From assembly GCF_001945445.1 (NCBI RefSeq), contig NZ_MSXW01000016.1, positions 1 to 64,000 of the forward strand: 64,000 nt of DNA, written 5' to 3'. The notes under the pieces are model-generated. The model was not told the DNA's origin. It saw nothing but the letters and a program-made list of their open reading frames with translations, and did not search any database. The translations under genes were made by a program, and so were the position numbers. Positions 15,226-23,274 of the stretch are shown in pieces (the stretch's first letter is position 1; each line of letters begins with the position of its first letter). The stretch is from Pseudomonas sp. PA27(2017). GTDB lineage: Bacteria > Pseudomonadota > Gammaproteobacteria > Pseudomonadales > Pseudomonadaceae.

Positions 15226-15747
15226 ATGAAACGTTGGATGATGGCCGCATTGGCCAGTTGCTGCGCGGCCAGCCTGCATGCCGCCGACAAAACCGTCGAA
15301 CTCAATGCCGTGGACGCCAATGGCGTCGGCAGTTCGGTCGGCAAAGTGGTGATCAGCCAGAGCCCCTACGGCGTGGTGTTCACCCCGGAGCTGCACGATC
15401 TGGAGCCAGGCGTGCATGGCTTCCATGTGCACGGCAAACCCAGCTGCGACCCGGCACCCAAGGATGGCAAACCATCGGCTGCCGAAGCCGCTGGCGGCCA
15501 CTGGGATCCGAAAAATACCGGCAAGCACGGCCTGCCCTGGGGCGAAGGCCATCTGGGCGACCTCCCCGCTTTGCTGGTGACCGCCGACGGCAAGGCCAAC
15601 CAGCCCGTGCTGGCGCCGCGCATCAAGAGCGTGGATGAACTCAAGGATCTGTCGCTGATGGTTCACGCCGGTGGCGACAACCACGCCGATCATCCCAAGC
15701 CACTGGGCGGCGGCGGCGCACGCGTGGCCTGCGGCGTCATCGAGTAA
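15226..15747 (+). CDS. sodC: Periplasmic Cu/Zn superoxide dismutase
   Basis: The 173-residue protein has a signal peptide ([19 protein letters not shown]). The mature domain has the Cu/Zn-SOD motifs [10 protein letters not shown] (copper ligands and disulfide Cys), [20 protein letters not shown] (zinc ligands) and LMVHAGGDN, with the partner Cys in VACGVIE. It dismutates periplasmic superoxide. The ATG at 15226 is preceded by AAGGAG; an in-frame ATG 39 bases upstream lacks one. The gene is transcribed against the flanking flagellar genes, between flhA and flhB, and converges on flhB at a shared hairpin. Such an insertion in the export operon region is unusual but the gene is intact. Confidence 0.95.
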   Translation: MKRWMMAALASCCAASLHAADKTVELNAVDANGVGSSVGKVVISQSPYGVVFTPELHDLEPGVHGFHVHGKPSCDPAPKDGKPSAAEAAGGHWDPKNTGKHGLPWGEGHLGDLPALLVTADGKANQPVLAPRIKSVDELKDLSLMVHAGGDNHADHPKPLGGGGARVACGVIE

Positions 15748-15755
15748 CTGACGGT

Positions 15756-15781
15756 GGCGCAGCCCTCAAACGGGCTGCGCC
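15756..15781. terminator. Hairpin between convergent sodC and flhB
   Basis: GGCGCAGCCC and GGGCTGCGCC form a perfect 10-bp stem with a 6-base loop, midway between the two stop codons. There is no clear T-run on either side, so it may be a bidirectional but weak terminator. It would separate the sodC transcript from the 3' end of the fliL-flhB operon. Confidence 0.6.
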
Positions 15782-15784
15782 GCA

Positions 15785-16921
15785 TCATTGGTCGCGACGT
15801 AAATCAGGCGGAATGGGCAGGTCCTTCAATGGCGCAGGCCGCTTGCCCTTGCCCGCCTGGTACTGGCGAATCTGGTAGACGTAGGCCAGCACCTGGGCGA
15901 CGGCGAGGTAAAGGCCGGCGGGAATTTCCTGATCGAGTTCGGTGGTGTGGTAGATCGAGCGCGCCAGCGCTGGCGACTCCAGCAGCAGCACATTGTGCTC
16001 GGCGGCGATCTCGCGAATCTTCAGCGCGGTGAAATCGCTGCCCTTGGCCAGCAGCATGGGCGCCTGCCCGGTTTCCGGATCGTATTTCAGGGCCACGGCA
16101 AAGTGCGTCGGGTTGGTGATCACCACGTCGGCCTGCGGCACTGCCTGCATCATGCGCCGCTGGGTCATCTCGTGCTGGAGCTGGCGAATACGCTGTTTGA
16201 CCTCGGGCTTGCCCTCGCTGTCCTTGTATTCGTCCCTGACCTCCTGCTTGGTCATCATCAGCTTCTGCTTGTTATCCCAGAGCTGGAACGGCACATCCAC
16301 GGCGGCGATGAAAATCAACCCAAGGGACATCCATAGCGCACTCCATCCGACCACCTGCGCCGAGTGCATGATGGCCGATTCGATCGGCTCGTTGGCGATC
16401 GCCAACAAATCGTCGCGATCCATGGACAACACCACCAGCGCCACCAACAGAATGACGATGAACTTCGCCAGGGCCTTGAGCAGCTCGATCAAGGCCTTCA
16501 TCGAGAACATGCGTTTGAGCCCGGCCAGAGGGTTCATGCGGCTGAACTTGGGCGCCATGGCCTTGGCCGAGAACAGCCAGCCGCCCAGAGCGATCGGCCC
16601 GACGATGGACATCACCAGCAGCACGATCAACAGCGGCAGCAGCGCTTCCAGCGCCAGTTGCCCGGAGGCGGCCAACCATAGCGCCATGTTGCGCTCATCC
16701 ATGAGGATCTCGCGCGGCAGGGCGAAGTTGCCGCGCATGATTTCCAGCATGGCATTGCCGATCGAGCCGCCAGTGGCCAGCAGCCCGCCGGTGCCCGCCA
16801 GCATGATGGCGAAGGTATTGAGTTCGCGCGAACGCGCAATCTGGCCCTTTTCACGAGATTCCCGGCGGCGTTTCTCCGTGGGTTCCTCGCTCTTGTCGGC
16901 ACCGCTTTCCGACTCGGCCAT
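15785..16921 (-). CDS. flhB: Flagellar export switch protein FlhB
   Basis: The 378-residue protein has a charged N-terminus (ADKSEEPTEKRRRESREKG), four membrane helices (about 30-210), a linker, and a cytoplasmic domain with the self-cleavage motif NPTH in VITNPTHFAVAL (about 263-274). Cleavage there switches export from rod/hook to filament substrates, in concert with FliK. Its ATG shares one base with the fliR stop (TGATG). It is the last gene of the fliLMNOPQR-flhB run. Confidence 0.96.
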   Translation of the reverse strand: MAESESGADKSEEPTEKRRRESREKGQIARSRELNTFAIMLAGTGGLLATGGSIGNAMLEIMRGNFALPREILMDERNMALWLAASGQLALEALLPLLIVLLVMSIVGPIALGGWLFSAKAMAPKFSRMNPLAGLKRMFSMKALIELLKALAKFIVILLVALVVLSMDRDDLLAIANEPIESAIMHSAQVVGWSALWMSLGLIFIAAVDVPFQLWDNKQKLMMTKQEVRDEYKDSEGKPEVKQRIRQLQHEMTQRRMMQAVPQADVVITNPTHFAVALKYDPETGQAPMLLAKGSDFTALKIREIAAEHNVLLLESPALARSIYHTTELDQEIPAGLYLAVAQVLAYVYQIRQYQAGKGKRPAPLKDLPIPPDLRRDQ

Positions 16922-17697
16922 CAGCCAGCCCTCGCCAGTTCACGCAACATGATCAGCGCCTCGCTCGCGATAGCCTGATAGTGCGACAGGATGTCAGCCA
17001 GAGAAATCCACACGATCACCATGCCCAGCACCAGGGTGAGCGGAAAACCGATGGAGAAGATGTTCAACTGCGGCGCCGCGCGGGTCATCACGCCAAACGC
17101 GATATTGACCACCAACAGCGCGGTGACCGCCGGCAACACCAGGATCAGTGCGGCGCCCATCACCCAACCGAGCTTGGTGGCGATTTCCCAGTAATGTTCG
17201 ATCTGCAGGCCGGAACCCGGCGGCATGGTCAAGAAGCTCTCGGCCAGCACTTCGAACACCACCAGATGCCCGTTCATGGCCAGGAACAGCAAGGTCACCA
17301 GCATGGTGAAATACTGGCCGATCACAGGCACCGAAATGCCGTTGGCCGGGTCGACCATGGAGGCGAACCCCAGGCCCATCTGCATCGCCAGGATCTGCCC
17401 GGCGACCACGAAGATGTGGAAGAACAGTTGCAGTACGAAACCGAGCATCACGCCGATGAGGATTTCCTGGGCGATCAGCATGAAGGCCTGCAGGCTGATC
17501 GAGTCGACCAGCGGCATCGGTGGCAGGGTGGGCACCAGCACCACGCTGATCGCCAGCGCCAGGTACAGTCGCACCCGTGTTGGCACCAGTTGCGTGCCAA
17601 TGATCGGCATCACCATCAGCAGCGCGGCGATGCGAAACAACGGCAGCACGAAACTGCTGACCCAGCTGCCGATCTGCGCATCGCTCAGCTCGAACAT
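16921..17697 (-). CDS. fliR: Flagellar export gate protein FliR
   Basis: This 258-residue hydrophobic protein with five to six membrane helices begins MFELSDAQIGSWVSSFVLPL. An upstream in-frame start would add 25 hydrophilic residues that the family lacks and that overlap fliQ, so I set the start at 17697. FliR forms the FliPQR export gate with FliP and FliQ. It is 5 bp after fliQ and overlaps flhB by one base. Confidence 0.95.
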   Translation of the reverse strand: MFELSDAQIGSWVSSFVLPLFRIAALLMVMPIIGTQLVPTRVRLYLALAISVVLVPTLPPMPLVDSISLQAFMLIAQEILIGVMLGFVLQLFFHIFVVAGQILAMQMGLGFASMVDPANGISVPVIGQYFTMLVTLLFLAMNGHLVVFEVLAESFLTMPPGSGLQIEHYWEIATKLGWVMGAALILVLPAVTALLVVNIAFGVMTRAAPQLNIFSIGFPLTLVLGMVIVWISLADILSHYQAIASEALIMLRELARAG

Positions 17698-17702
17698 CGG
17701 GC

Positions 17703-17972
17703 TTAGCCGATCAGCTGCGGAATGTTCATGATCAGGTTCTGCGTGTATTCCATCAGTTGCTGCACCATCCACGGCCCGGCAACGATCAGGGTCAGCAGCA
17801 TCACCAGCAGGCGCGGCAGAAAGCTCAGGGTCTGTTCGTTGATCTGCGTGGCAGCCTGGAACATCGCCACCAGCAGGCCCACCAATAGGCTGGGCATGAC
17901 CAGCAGCCCGACCATCAGGGAGATCAGCCAGAGCCCTTCGCGGAACAGATCGACAGCAACTTCAGGGGTCAT
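17703..17972 (-). CDS. fliQ: Flagellar export gate protein FliQ
   Basis: This 89-residue protein has two membrane helices (about 15-40 and 50-75) separated by a short polar turn containing QINEQTLSFLPR, the typical FliQ hairpin. Four copies join FliP5-FliR1 in the gate. It lies 10 bp after fliP and 5 bp before fliR. Confidence 0.95.
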   Translation of the reverse strand: MTPEVAVDLFREGLWLISLMVGLLVMPSLLVGLLVAMFQAATQINEQTLSFLPRLLVMLLTLIVAGPWMVQQLMEYTQNLIMNIPQLIG

Positions 17973-17982
17973 GTGAGCCTCG

Positions 17983-18768
17983 CTACAAGGTGCCGAAACT
18001 GCTGGCCAGGGTGCCCATGATCAGCGCCCAGCCGTCGATCAGCACGAACAGCATGATCTTGAACGGCAGCGAAATGATCAGCGGCGACAGCATCATCATG
18101 CCCATGGCCATGAGAATACTGGCCACCACCATGTCGATGATCAGGAACGGAATGAAGATCATGAAACCGATCTGGAAGGCGGTCTTGAGCTCCGAGGTCA
18201 CGAAGGCCGGCACCAGGATGGTCAGCGGCGCCGCTTCCGGGGTGGCGATATCGGTGCGCTTGGACAGGCGCACGAACAGCTCCAGATCGCTTTCACGGGT
18301 TTGCGCCAGCATGAAGTTCTTGATCGGCACCTCGGCCCGCTCGATCGCCTGTTGCGCCGGCAACTGCTGATTCAGATAGGGCTGCAGGGCCTCGCGGTTA
18401 ATCTGGTCGAACACCGGCGCCATGATGAACATGGTCAGGAACAGCGCCAGGCCGATGAGGATCTGGTTGGAGGGCGTCTGCTGCAAGCCCATCGCCTGAC
18501 GCAGGATAGAGAACACGATGATGATGCGCGTGAAGCTGGTCATCAGCATGAGGAACGCCGGGATGAAACTCAGCGCCGTCATGATCAGCAGGATCTGCAG
18601 GCTGACCGAGTATTCCTGCTGGCCCTCGGCGTCGGTGCTCAGAGTGATCGCCGGAATCGACAGCGGATTGCTGCCCTGCTGAATCAGCGGGATGGGTGAA
18701 GGCGGCTCCTGAGCGAAGGCCAGCGAGGCTCCTAGCGCGAACACCAGCACAAGCAGAAGTCGCAACAT
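17983..18768 (-). CDS. fliP: Flagellar export gate protein FliP
   Basis: The 261-residue protein has a cleavable signal peptide ([19 protein letters not shown]), then membrane helices with [20 protein letters not shown], a periplasmic domain, and C-terminal helices containing [20 protein letters not shown]. All are FliP hallmarks. I set the start at 18768, where the ATG overlaps the fliO stop by one base (TGATG). A much longer upstream frame is an alternative-frame extension through fliO. Confidence 0.95.
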   Translation of the reverse strand: MLRLLLVLVFALGASLAFAQEPPSPIPLIQQGSNPLSIPAITLSTDAEGQQEYSVSLQILLIMTALSFIPAFLMLMTSFTRIIIVFSILRQAMGLQQTPSNQILIGLALFLTMFIMAPVFDQINREALQPYLNQQLPAQQAIERAEVPIKNFMLAQTRESDLELFVRLSKRTDIATPEAAPLTILVPAFVTSELKTAFQIGFMIFIPFLIIDMVVASILMAMGMMMLSPLIISLPFKIMLFVLIDGWALIMGTLASSFGTL

Positions 18769-19193
18769 CAGGACTTGTCCTTCTGATCCTTGCCCAGCAG
18801 CTCCATGAGGCGCTGGGAGAACTCCGTGGAAGCCGGTTCGGCGTCGGCCAGGTGAACCGGCTCGCCCATCACGTGCAGTGAGTTGATGCGCCCGGGCGTA
18901 AGGCCGAGCAGGATCTGCTCGTTGCCGACTTGCACAAGCACCAGCCTGTCGCGCGGGCTCAAGGCCTGGGTGGCGACGATCTTGATCACCTTGCCGTTGT
19001 TGGGGCCCAGGCGCTGCACGCGGCGCATCATCCACGCGAGCAGGAAGATCAGGCCAATAACCAGCAGTAGGCCGATCACCAACTGGACCAGTTGGCCGGC
19101 GACGCCGCCACTGGCGGCAGGCGCCTGGGCAGCTGGTTCGGCGGCGAAGGCGAAGCACGGCAGTGCCAGGAGTGCGAGCAGGAGTCTGTTCAT
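18768..19193 (-). CDS. fliO: Flagellar export assembly protein FliO
   Basis: The 141-residue protein has a signal-like N-terminus ([17 protein letters not shown]), a short Ala-rich periplasmic stretch, one membrane helix (about 33-55), and a small cytoplasmic domain with [21 protein letters not shown]. FliO helps assemble the FliP ring and is the least conserved gate-associated protein. It starts 4 bp after fliN and overlaps fliP by one base. Confidence 0.93.
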   Translation of the reverse strand: MNRLLLALLALPCFAFAAEPAAQAPAASGGVAGQLVQLVIGLLLVIGLIFLLAWMMRRVQRLGPNNGKVIKIVATQALSPRDRLVLVQVGNEQILLGLTPGRINSLHVMGEPVHLADAEPASTEFSQRLMELLGKDQKDKS

Positions 19194-19197
19194 GGCG

Positions 19198-19668
19198 TCA
19201 GCGCAGCTTCTTGATGCGTTCGCTGGGGCTGATCACGTCGGTCAGGCGAATGCCGAACTTCTCGTTGACCACCACCACTTCGCCATGGGCGATCAGGGTG
19301 CCGTTGACCAGCACGTCGAGCGGCTCGCCCGCCAGACGATCGAGTTCGATCACCGAACCCTGATTGAGCTGCAGCAGGTTGCGAATGGTGATGTCGGCAT
19401 TGCCCACTTCCATGGAAATGGACACCGGGATATCGAGGATCACATCGAGGTTCGGCCCTTCCAGGCTGACCGGGTTGCTGGCCTTGGGCATGCTGCCGAA
19501 CTCTTCCATCGGCGCGCGCGGGGCTGCCGGCTGGCTGGCTGCACTGGCGGCCAGCATCGCATCGATATCGTCCTGCCCGCCTGCGTCGCCGGACTCGGAC
19601 AGCGCAGCCGCCCACTCATCGGCGAGCGCCTGTTCCTCGGGGCTGGTTTGTTCGTTCTCGTCTGCCAT
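19198..19668 (-). CDS. fliN: Flagellar C-ring protein FliN
   Basis: The 156-residue protein has an acidic N-terminal extension (about 1-75, rich in Glu, Ala and Ser). A C-terminal SpoA domain follows (about 80-156) with LDVILDIPVSISMEVGNADIT and RLAGEPLDVLVNGTLIAHGE, each conserved in FliN/YscQ proteins. It forms the base of the switch complex with FliM and FliG. It lies between fliM (62 bp gap) and fliO. Confidence 0.95.
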   Translation of the reverse strand: MADENEQTSPEEQALADEWAAALSESGDAGGQDDIDAMLAASAASQPAAPRAPMEEFGSMPKASNPVSLEGPNLDVILDIPVSISMEVGNADITIRNLLQLNQGSVIELDRLAGEPLDVLVNGTLIAHGEVVVVNEKFGIRLTDVISPSERIKKLR

Positions 19669-19730
19669 CGTTGGACCTCGGCTGGCGTTTATCGGTTTGG
19701 CCGCGCGCCCGGCGCGGCAGATGATTGGGG

Positions 19731-20705
19731 CTAGCGGTGCTGGCGATCCACGGGATCGAGCACCTGCAGCGACAGGTTGCCCTTGTGCGAGCCGAGCTTG
19801 ACCTTGAACGACGGCACGCCGTTGGCGCGCAGGATCATGTGCTCGGGCAGTTCGACGGGAATCACGTCACCGGGCTGCATGTGCAGGATGTCGCGCACCT
19901 TCAGCTGACGCCGCGCCACGGTGGCGCTCAGCGGCACGCTGACGTCGAGGATGTCTTCGCGCAGGGCCTTGACCCAGCGCTCGTCCTGATCGTCCACGTC
20001 GGACTGAAAGCCGGCGTCGAGCATCTCGCGGATCGGCTCGATCATGGCGTAAGGCATGGTCACGTGCAGGTCGCCGCCGCCGCCGTCCAGTTCGATATGG
20101 AAGGTCGATACCACGATCACTTCGCTGGGGCTGACGATATTGGCCAGCGCCGGGTTGACCTCCGAGCCCACGTACTCGAAGTTGATGTCCATCACCGCCG
20201 CCCAGGCTTCGCGCAGGTCGACGAACGCCTGATCGAGCACCATACGCACCACGCGCAGCTCGGTGGGGGTGAATTCGCGGCCTTCGATCTTGGCGTGGCG
20301 GCCATCGCCACCGAAGAAATTGTCGACCAGCTTGAACACCAGCTTGGCATCGAGAATGAACAGCCCGGTGCCGCGCAACGGCTTCATCTTCACCAGGTTG
20401 AGGCTGGTGGGCACGTACAGCGAGTGTACGTATTCGCCAAATTTCATGACCTGCACGCCACCGACCGCTACATCGGCCGAGCGGCGCAGCAGGTTGAACA
20501 TGCTGATGCGGGTGTAGCGCGCGAAACGCTCGTTGATCATTTCCAGCGTGGGCATGCGCCCGCGCACGATGCGATCCTGGCTGGTCAGGTCGTATTGCTT
20601 GACGCTACCGGGCTCGACGAATTCCTCGGTTTCCACCAGGCCGTCATCGACGCCGTGCAACAGCGCATCGATCTCGTCCTGGGACAGCAGGTCTTGTACG
20701 GCCAT
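19731..20705 (-). CDS. fliM: Flagellar switch protein FliM
   Basis: This 324-residue protein begins MAVQDLLSQDEIDALLHG, the N-terminal peptide that binds CheY-P. A CheC-like middle domain (about 45-230) includes the FliG-binding GGxG region (VDNFFGGDGRH, VSTFHIELDGGGGDLHVTMPY), and a C-terminal SpoA domain (about 250-320) ends the protein. It couples chemotaxis output to motor direction. It follows fliL after 15 bp. Confidence 0.96.
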   Translation of the reverse strand: MAVQDLLSQDEIDALLHGVDDGLVETEEFVEPGSVKQYDLTSQDRIVRGRMPTLEMINERFARYTRISMFNLLRRSADVAVGGVQVMKFGEYVHSLYVPTSLNLVKMKPLRGTGLFILDAKLVFKLVDNFFGGDGRHAKIEGREFTPTELRVVRMVLDQAFVDLREAWAAVMDINFEYVGSEVNPALANIVSPSEVIVVSTFHIELDGGGGDLHVTMPYAMIEPIREMLDAGFQSDVDDQDERWVKALREDILDVSVPLSATVARRQLKVRDILHMQPGDVIPVELPEHMILRANGVPSFKVKLGSHKGNLSLQVLDPVDRQHR

Positions 20706-20720
20706 CAGTGAACTCCCGCC

Positions 20721-21245
20721 CTATTGCAACACGAGGTTGGTGAACAGCACCTGCTCGACCGTCACCTTGCCGGTCTCCTTCTCGGCCAGTTGCTGCACGC
20801 TGGCGGTCGCCTGCTGGCGCAGCATTTCCTTGCCGACCGGGGTGATCAGAGTGGCGAAGTCCTGGCTGGAGAACAGCATGACCAGGTTGTTGCGCAGCAC
20901 CGGCATGTGCACCTTGAGCGCGTCCAGGGCAGCCTGGTCGCGGGTCATCAGCGCCACGCTGACCTGCATGTAGCGCGCCCTGCCGTTCTGCGTGAAGTTG
21001 ACCACGAAGGCCGGCGTCAGCTCTTCATAGATCGCCGGCTGTTTGGTCGGCGCGGCGTTCTCGGCCTGCTCATGCTCGGCTTCCGGCTTGGCGCTGTCCT
21101 TGCTCAGAAAGAACCAGGTGCCACCGATCGACGCCCCCACGGCCAGCAACAATGCCAGCACGATCGCGATGATGAGCTTGAGCTTGCCAGGCGGCTTGCT
21201 GCCTGCTTCGGCAGCAGCGGCGGGTGGCGCGTTCTTCTTTGCCAT
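20721..21245 (-). CDS. fliL: Flagellar basal-body/stator-associated protein FliL
   Basis: The 174-residue protein has a short cytoplasmic N-terminus, one membrane helix (about 24-46: LKLIIAIVLALLLAVGASIG) and a periplasmic domain with YEELTPAFVVNFTQNGRARYMQVSV. FliL rings stators and affects torque. It is the first gene of the fliLMNOPQR-flhB run, 51 bp downstream of a near-consensus sigma-54 promoter. Confidence 0.94.
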   Translation of the reverse strand: MAKKNAPPAAAAEAGSKPPGKLKLIIAIVLALLLAVGASIGGTWFFLSKDSAKPEAEHEQAENAAPTKQPAIYEELTPAFVVNFTQNGRARYMQVSVALMTRDQAALDALKVHMPVLRNNLVMLFSSQDFATLITPVGKEMLRQQATASVQQLAEKETGKVTVEQVLFTNLVLQ

Positions 21246-21295
21246 GCCAAAAATCCGTCACGGAGCGGAGAACCCTCCGCTTTCAATAGGTTAAG

Positions 21296-21311
21296 AGCAA
21301 GTGTTATGCCA
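21296..21311 (-). promoter_or_regulatory. fliL: Sigma-54 promoter of the fliL operon
   Basis: The minus strand reads TGGCATAACACTTGCT, which matches TGGCAC-N5-TTGCW with one mismatch and exact spacing. It ends 51 bp before the fliL ATG. It implies RpoN plus an activator (FleQ in related species) drives fliLMNOPQR-flhB. Confidence 0.75.
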
Positions 21312-21387
21312 GCTCATAGACGCGGCTGCAATCACCGAGCGCGCCATGGTACGCGAAAGCGTGGTGCCTGACCCGCGGCGTTGAAAG

Positions 21388-21425
21388 CCAATCACCCCGC
21401 GCGACGGATCGAGCGGGGTGATTGG
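21388..21425. terminator. Perfect 13-bp hairpin between fliK and fliL
   Basis: CCAATCACCCCGC and GCGGGGTGATTGG form a 13-bp perfect stem around a 12-base loop. It sits 69 bp after the fliK stop and upstream of the fliL sigma-54 promoter. It lacks a long U-run on the minus transcript (only ctttc follows), so it may be an attenuator or an mRNA 3'-end stabiliser as well as a terminator. Confidence 0.65.
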
Positions 21426-21493
21426 AAGTCTAGAACAGCAAGCGCAAAGCGCAGTCGCTTCAGCACTGCGCGGGCTGCGTCTTGAACGCGGCG

Positions 21494-22777
21494 TCAGGCG
21501 TAATAATCGACCATGCCGCGCCCAGCGCCCTGGGCCGGGTCGCGGATCTCGATACTGCCGATCACCCGCTCCTCGCTTTCGCCACCCGCCCCGCCTTCGT
21601 CCGCCATGCGGCTACCGCGGCCACGACCATCACCCTCCTGGCCTTGCCACGCACGCCCCTGGGACTGGTCGGAAACGTTCACGTCAGCCAGGTTCATGCC
21701 CTGCTGGGTGAACATCTCGCGCAAACGGTGCACCTGGCCTTCCAGCGCCTCGCGTACGCTTGGGTGCGCACTGGCGAAGCTGATCTGGGTCTGGTCCTGG
21801 TTCAGGCTGATGCGCACATCGAGGCGTCCGAGTTCAGCGGGGTCGAGTTGAATCTCCGCGGACTTGAGGTTCTGGCTGGACATCCACATCACCTTGTCCA
21901 CGACCCCTTCGCTGAAGCCGGCCTGTTGCATGGCCAGCGGCTGGCCAGGCACCACGGGAACCCGACCAACCTGCGAGGCCTGCTGGCCAATCGCCTGGCT
22001 CAGCGCACTGAGCTTGCTGACGAACTGCTCCGGCGCAGTGTCGGCCGAACTCTCCTTGAGCGCCTCGAGCGCTTCGCTACTGAGCTCGAAGGACGGTAGC
22101 GGGGTCACGTCGCTCTGCCCACCTTCCATGGTGTCCGCCTTCATGCCCATGGCTGCCATGGCACTGGCGAATGCCTGGCCGCTGCTGGCCGACGACGAGG
22201 CGGCGGCACCACCAGGGGTGGCTGTCGACTGCGCAGCGGCCTTTTCCTGAGCGCCGACGTCGAGCGCCAGCTTCACCGCTGGCTGCTGATTGAGTGCGTC
22301 GATTTCCGGGTCGAAGCTCGCCTCGGTCATGCTCGCAGGCGCGGAGCCGATCAGGCTGGTCGAGGCTGCAGCCGCTGCGGCGGCCTCGGGATCGACCTCA
22401 CCCTCGCCTTCGCCCACCTCGACTTGCGGCTCTGGCTGGAACAGGCCCAGCAGCATCAGCGGGTCAACGGCGCCTTCCTCGAGCGTCGACTCTTCAGGCA
22501 AATCCTTGCCGCTATCGGCAACCGCCGGCTCGGCGGCAGCAGCGGATGCCGGATCGCTGGCGCATGCCTGGGGGTCGGCCTTGGCGTCGCGCGCCGCCTT
22601 CGCGGCGTCGTCCTGGCGCTCGGCAGCTTTCGCCTGACGCTCCTTGGCGTAGACCTGCGAGAAGCTGGAAGCCTCTTGCTTGCGCGGCTGCGCGGTGCTC
22701 TGCGTATTGGTTGCCGGTGCGGCCTTGGGCTTGGCAGCCGGCGCCGAGGTCAGCAACAGATCAGGGGCAACGGGCAT
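21494..22777 (-). CDS. fliK: Flagellar hook-length control protein FliK
   Basis: The 427-residue protein has a long Ala/Glu/Ser-rich, probably disordered N-terminal two thirds. A conserved C-terminal hook-length domain (about 300-390) contains LDPAELGRLDVRISLNQDQT and REALEGQVHRLREMFTQQGM. It is exported during hook growth and triggers the FlhB switch. A glycine/arginine-rich patch (about 395-425) precedes the end. It has its own sigma-54 promoter match at 22817-22832 and is followed by a strong hairpin, so it may be a single-gene unit. Confidence 0.93.
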   Translation of the reverse strand: MPVAPDLLLTSAPAAKPKAAPATNTQSTAQPRKQEASSFSQVYAKERQAKAAERQDDAAKAARDAKADPQACASDPASAAAAEPAVADSGKDLPEESTLEEGAVDPLMLLGLFQPEPQVEVGEGEGEVDPEAAAAAAASTSLIGSAPASMTEASFDPEIDALNQQPAVKLALDVGAQEKAAAQSTATPGGAAASSSASSGQAFASAMAAMGMKADTMEGGQSDVTPLPSFELSSEALEALKESSADTAPEQFVSKLSALSQAIGQQASQVGRVPVVPGQPLAMQQAGFSEGVVDKVMWMSSQNLKSAEIQLDPAELGRLDVRISLNQDQTQISFASAHPSVREALEGQVHRLREMFTQQGMNLADVNVSDQSQGRAWQGQEGDGRGRGSRMADEGGAGGESEERVIGSIEIRDPAQGAGRGMVDYYA

Positions 22778-22816
22778 GAATGCTCTCCGCTTGAATAATG
22801 ACGTATGCCCTCTTCA

Positions 22817-22832
22817 AGCAAGGGACGGGCCA
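22817..22832 (-). promoter_or_regulatory. fliK: Sigma-54 promoter of fliK
   Basis: The minus strand reads TGGCCCGTCCCTTGCT, one mismatch from TGGCAC-N5-TTGCW with exact spacing, 40 bp upstream of the fliK start. It lies in the 73-bp gap after hptB. Confidence 0.7.
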
Positions 22833-22850
22833 ACATTCAAGAAAAGCAGG

Positions 22851-23207
22851 CTAGCTGGCCGGAAAGCGCTGCCGTTCGGATTTCAGCAGGATACGCACGA
22901 TGGCGAATTCGCGCTCGATACGCTCGACCAGGGGCGCCGACTCGGCCAGGTCACCACGGCGGGCCAGCTCTTCGAGATCCCGGCAGGAATCGGCCAGCAC
23001 CTTGGCGCCCATGTTGCTGCAACTGCCCTTGAAGCTGTGCGCCGCGCGGCGCATGGCCTGAGCATCCTGATCGTGCTCGGCGGTTTGCAGCAGGCGCAGA
23101 CGCTCCTCGGAATCGGTCACGAAGGTATCCAGCAGCACCGGATACTCGTCCTCCATGATGTCCTGCAGCGTGTTCAGTACATCGCGATCCAGATGATTGT
23201 CGGACAC
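22851..23207 (-). CDS. hptB: Histidine phosphotransfer protein, HptB-like
   Basis: This 118-residue single HPt domain has the phospho-acceptor His in RRAAHSFKGSCSNMGA (about residue 55). I chose the GTG at 23205-23207 (VSDNHLDRDVLNTL), which has GGAG six bases upstream; an upstream ATG would add 33 residues of unlikely composition. The two genes upstream encode the HsbR and HsbA homologues. In P. aeruginosa HptB receives phosphate from hybrid kinases of the Gac network and passes it to HsbR. The same function is likely here, although in P. aeruginosa the trio is at a different locus. Confidence 0.85.
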   Translation of the reverse strand: MSDNHLDRDVLNTLQDIMEDEYPVLLDTFVTDSEERLRLLQTAEHDQDAQAMRRAAHSFKGSCSNMGAKVLADSCRDLEELARRGDLAESAPLVERIEREFAIVRILLKSERQRFPAS

Positions 23208-23274
23208 CCTAGACTCCAGGCCAGCCTCGAACGGCGGTTCGCCGTCGCGTGCGCGGCACGCGAATGCAGGCGGA

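Noticed and set aside
14987-15250. 87-residue ORF on the minus strand between flhA and sodC
   Set aside because: It overlaps the promoter region of flhA and the start of sodC on the other strand, has no RBS or recognisable protein features, and is best explained as a shadow.
18769-19158. 130-residue N-terminal extension of FliP
   Set aside because: It is fliO read in another frame; the true start at 18768 gives a proper signal peptide.
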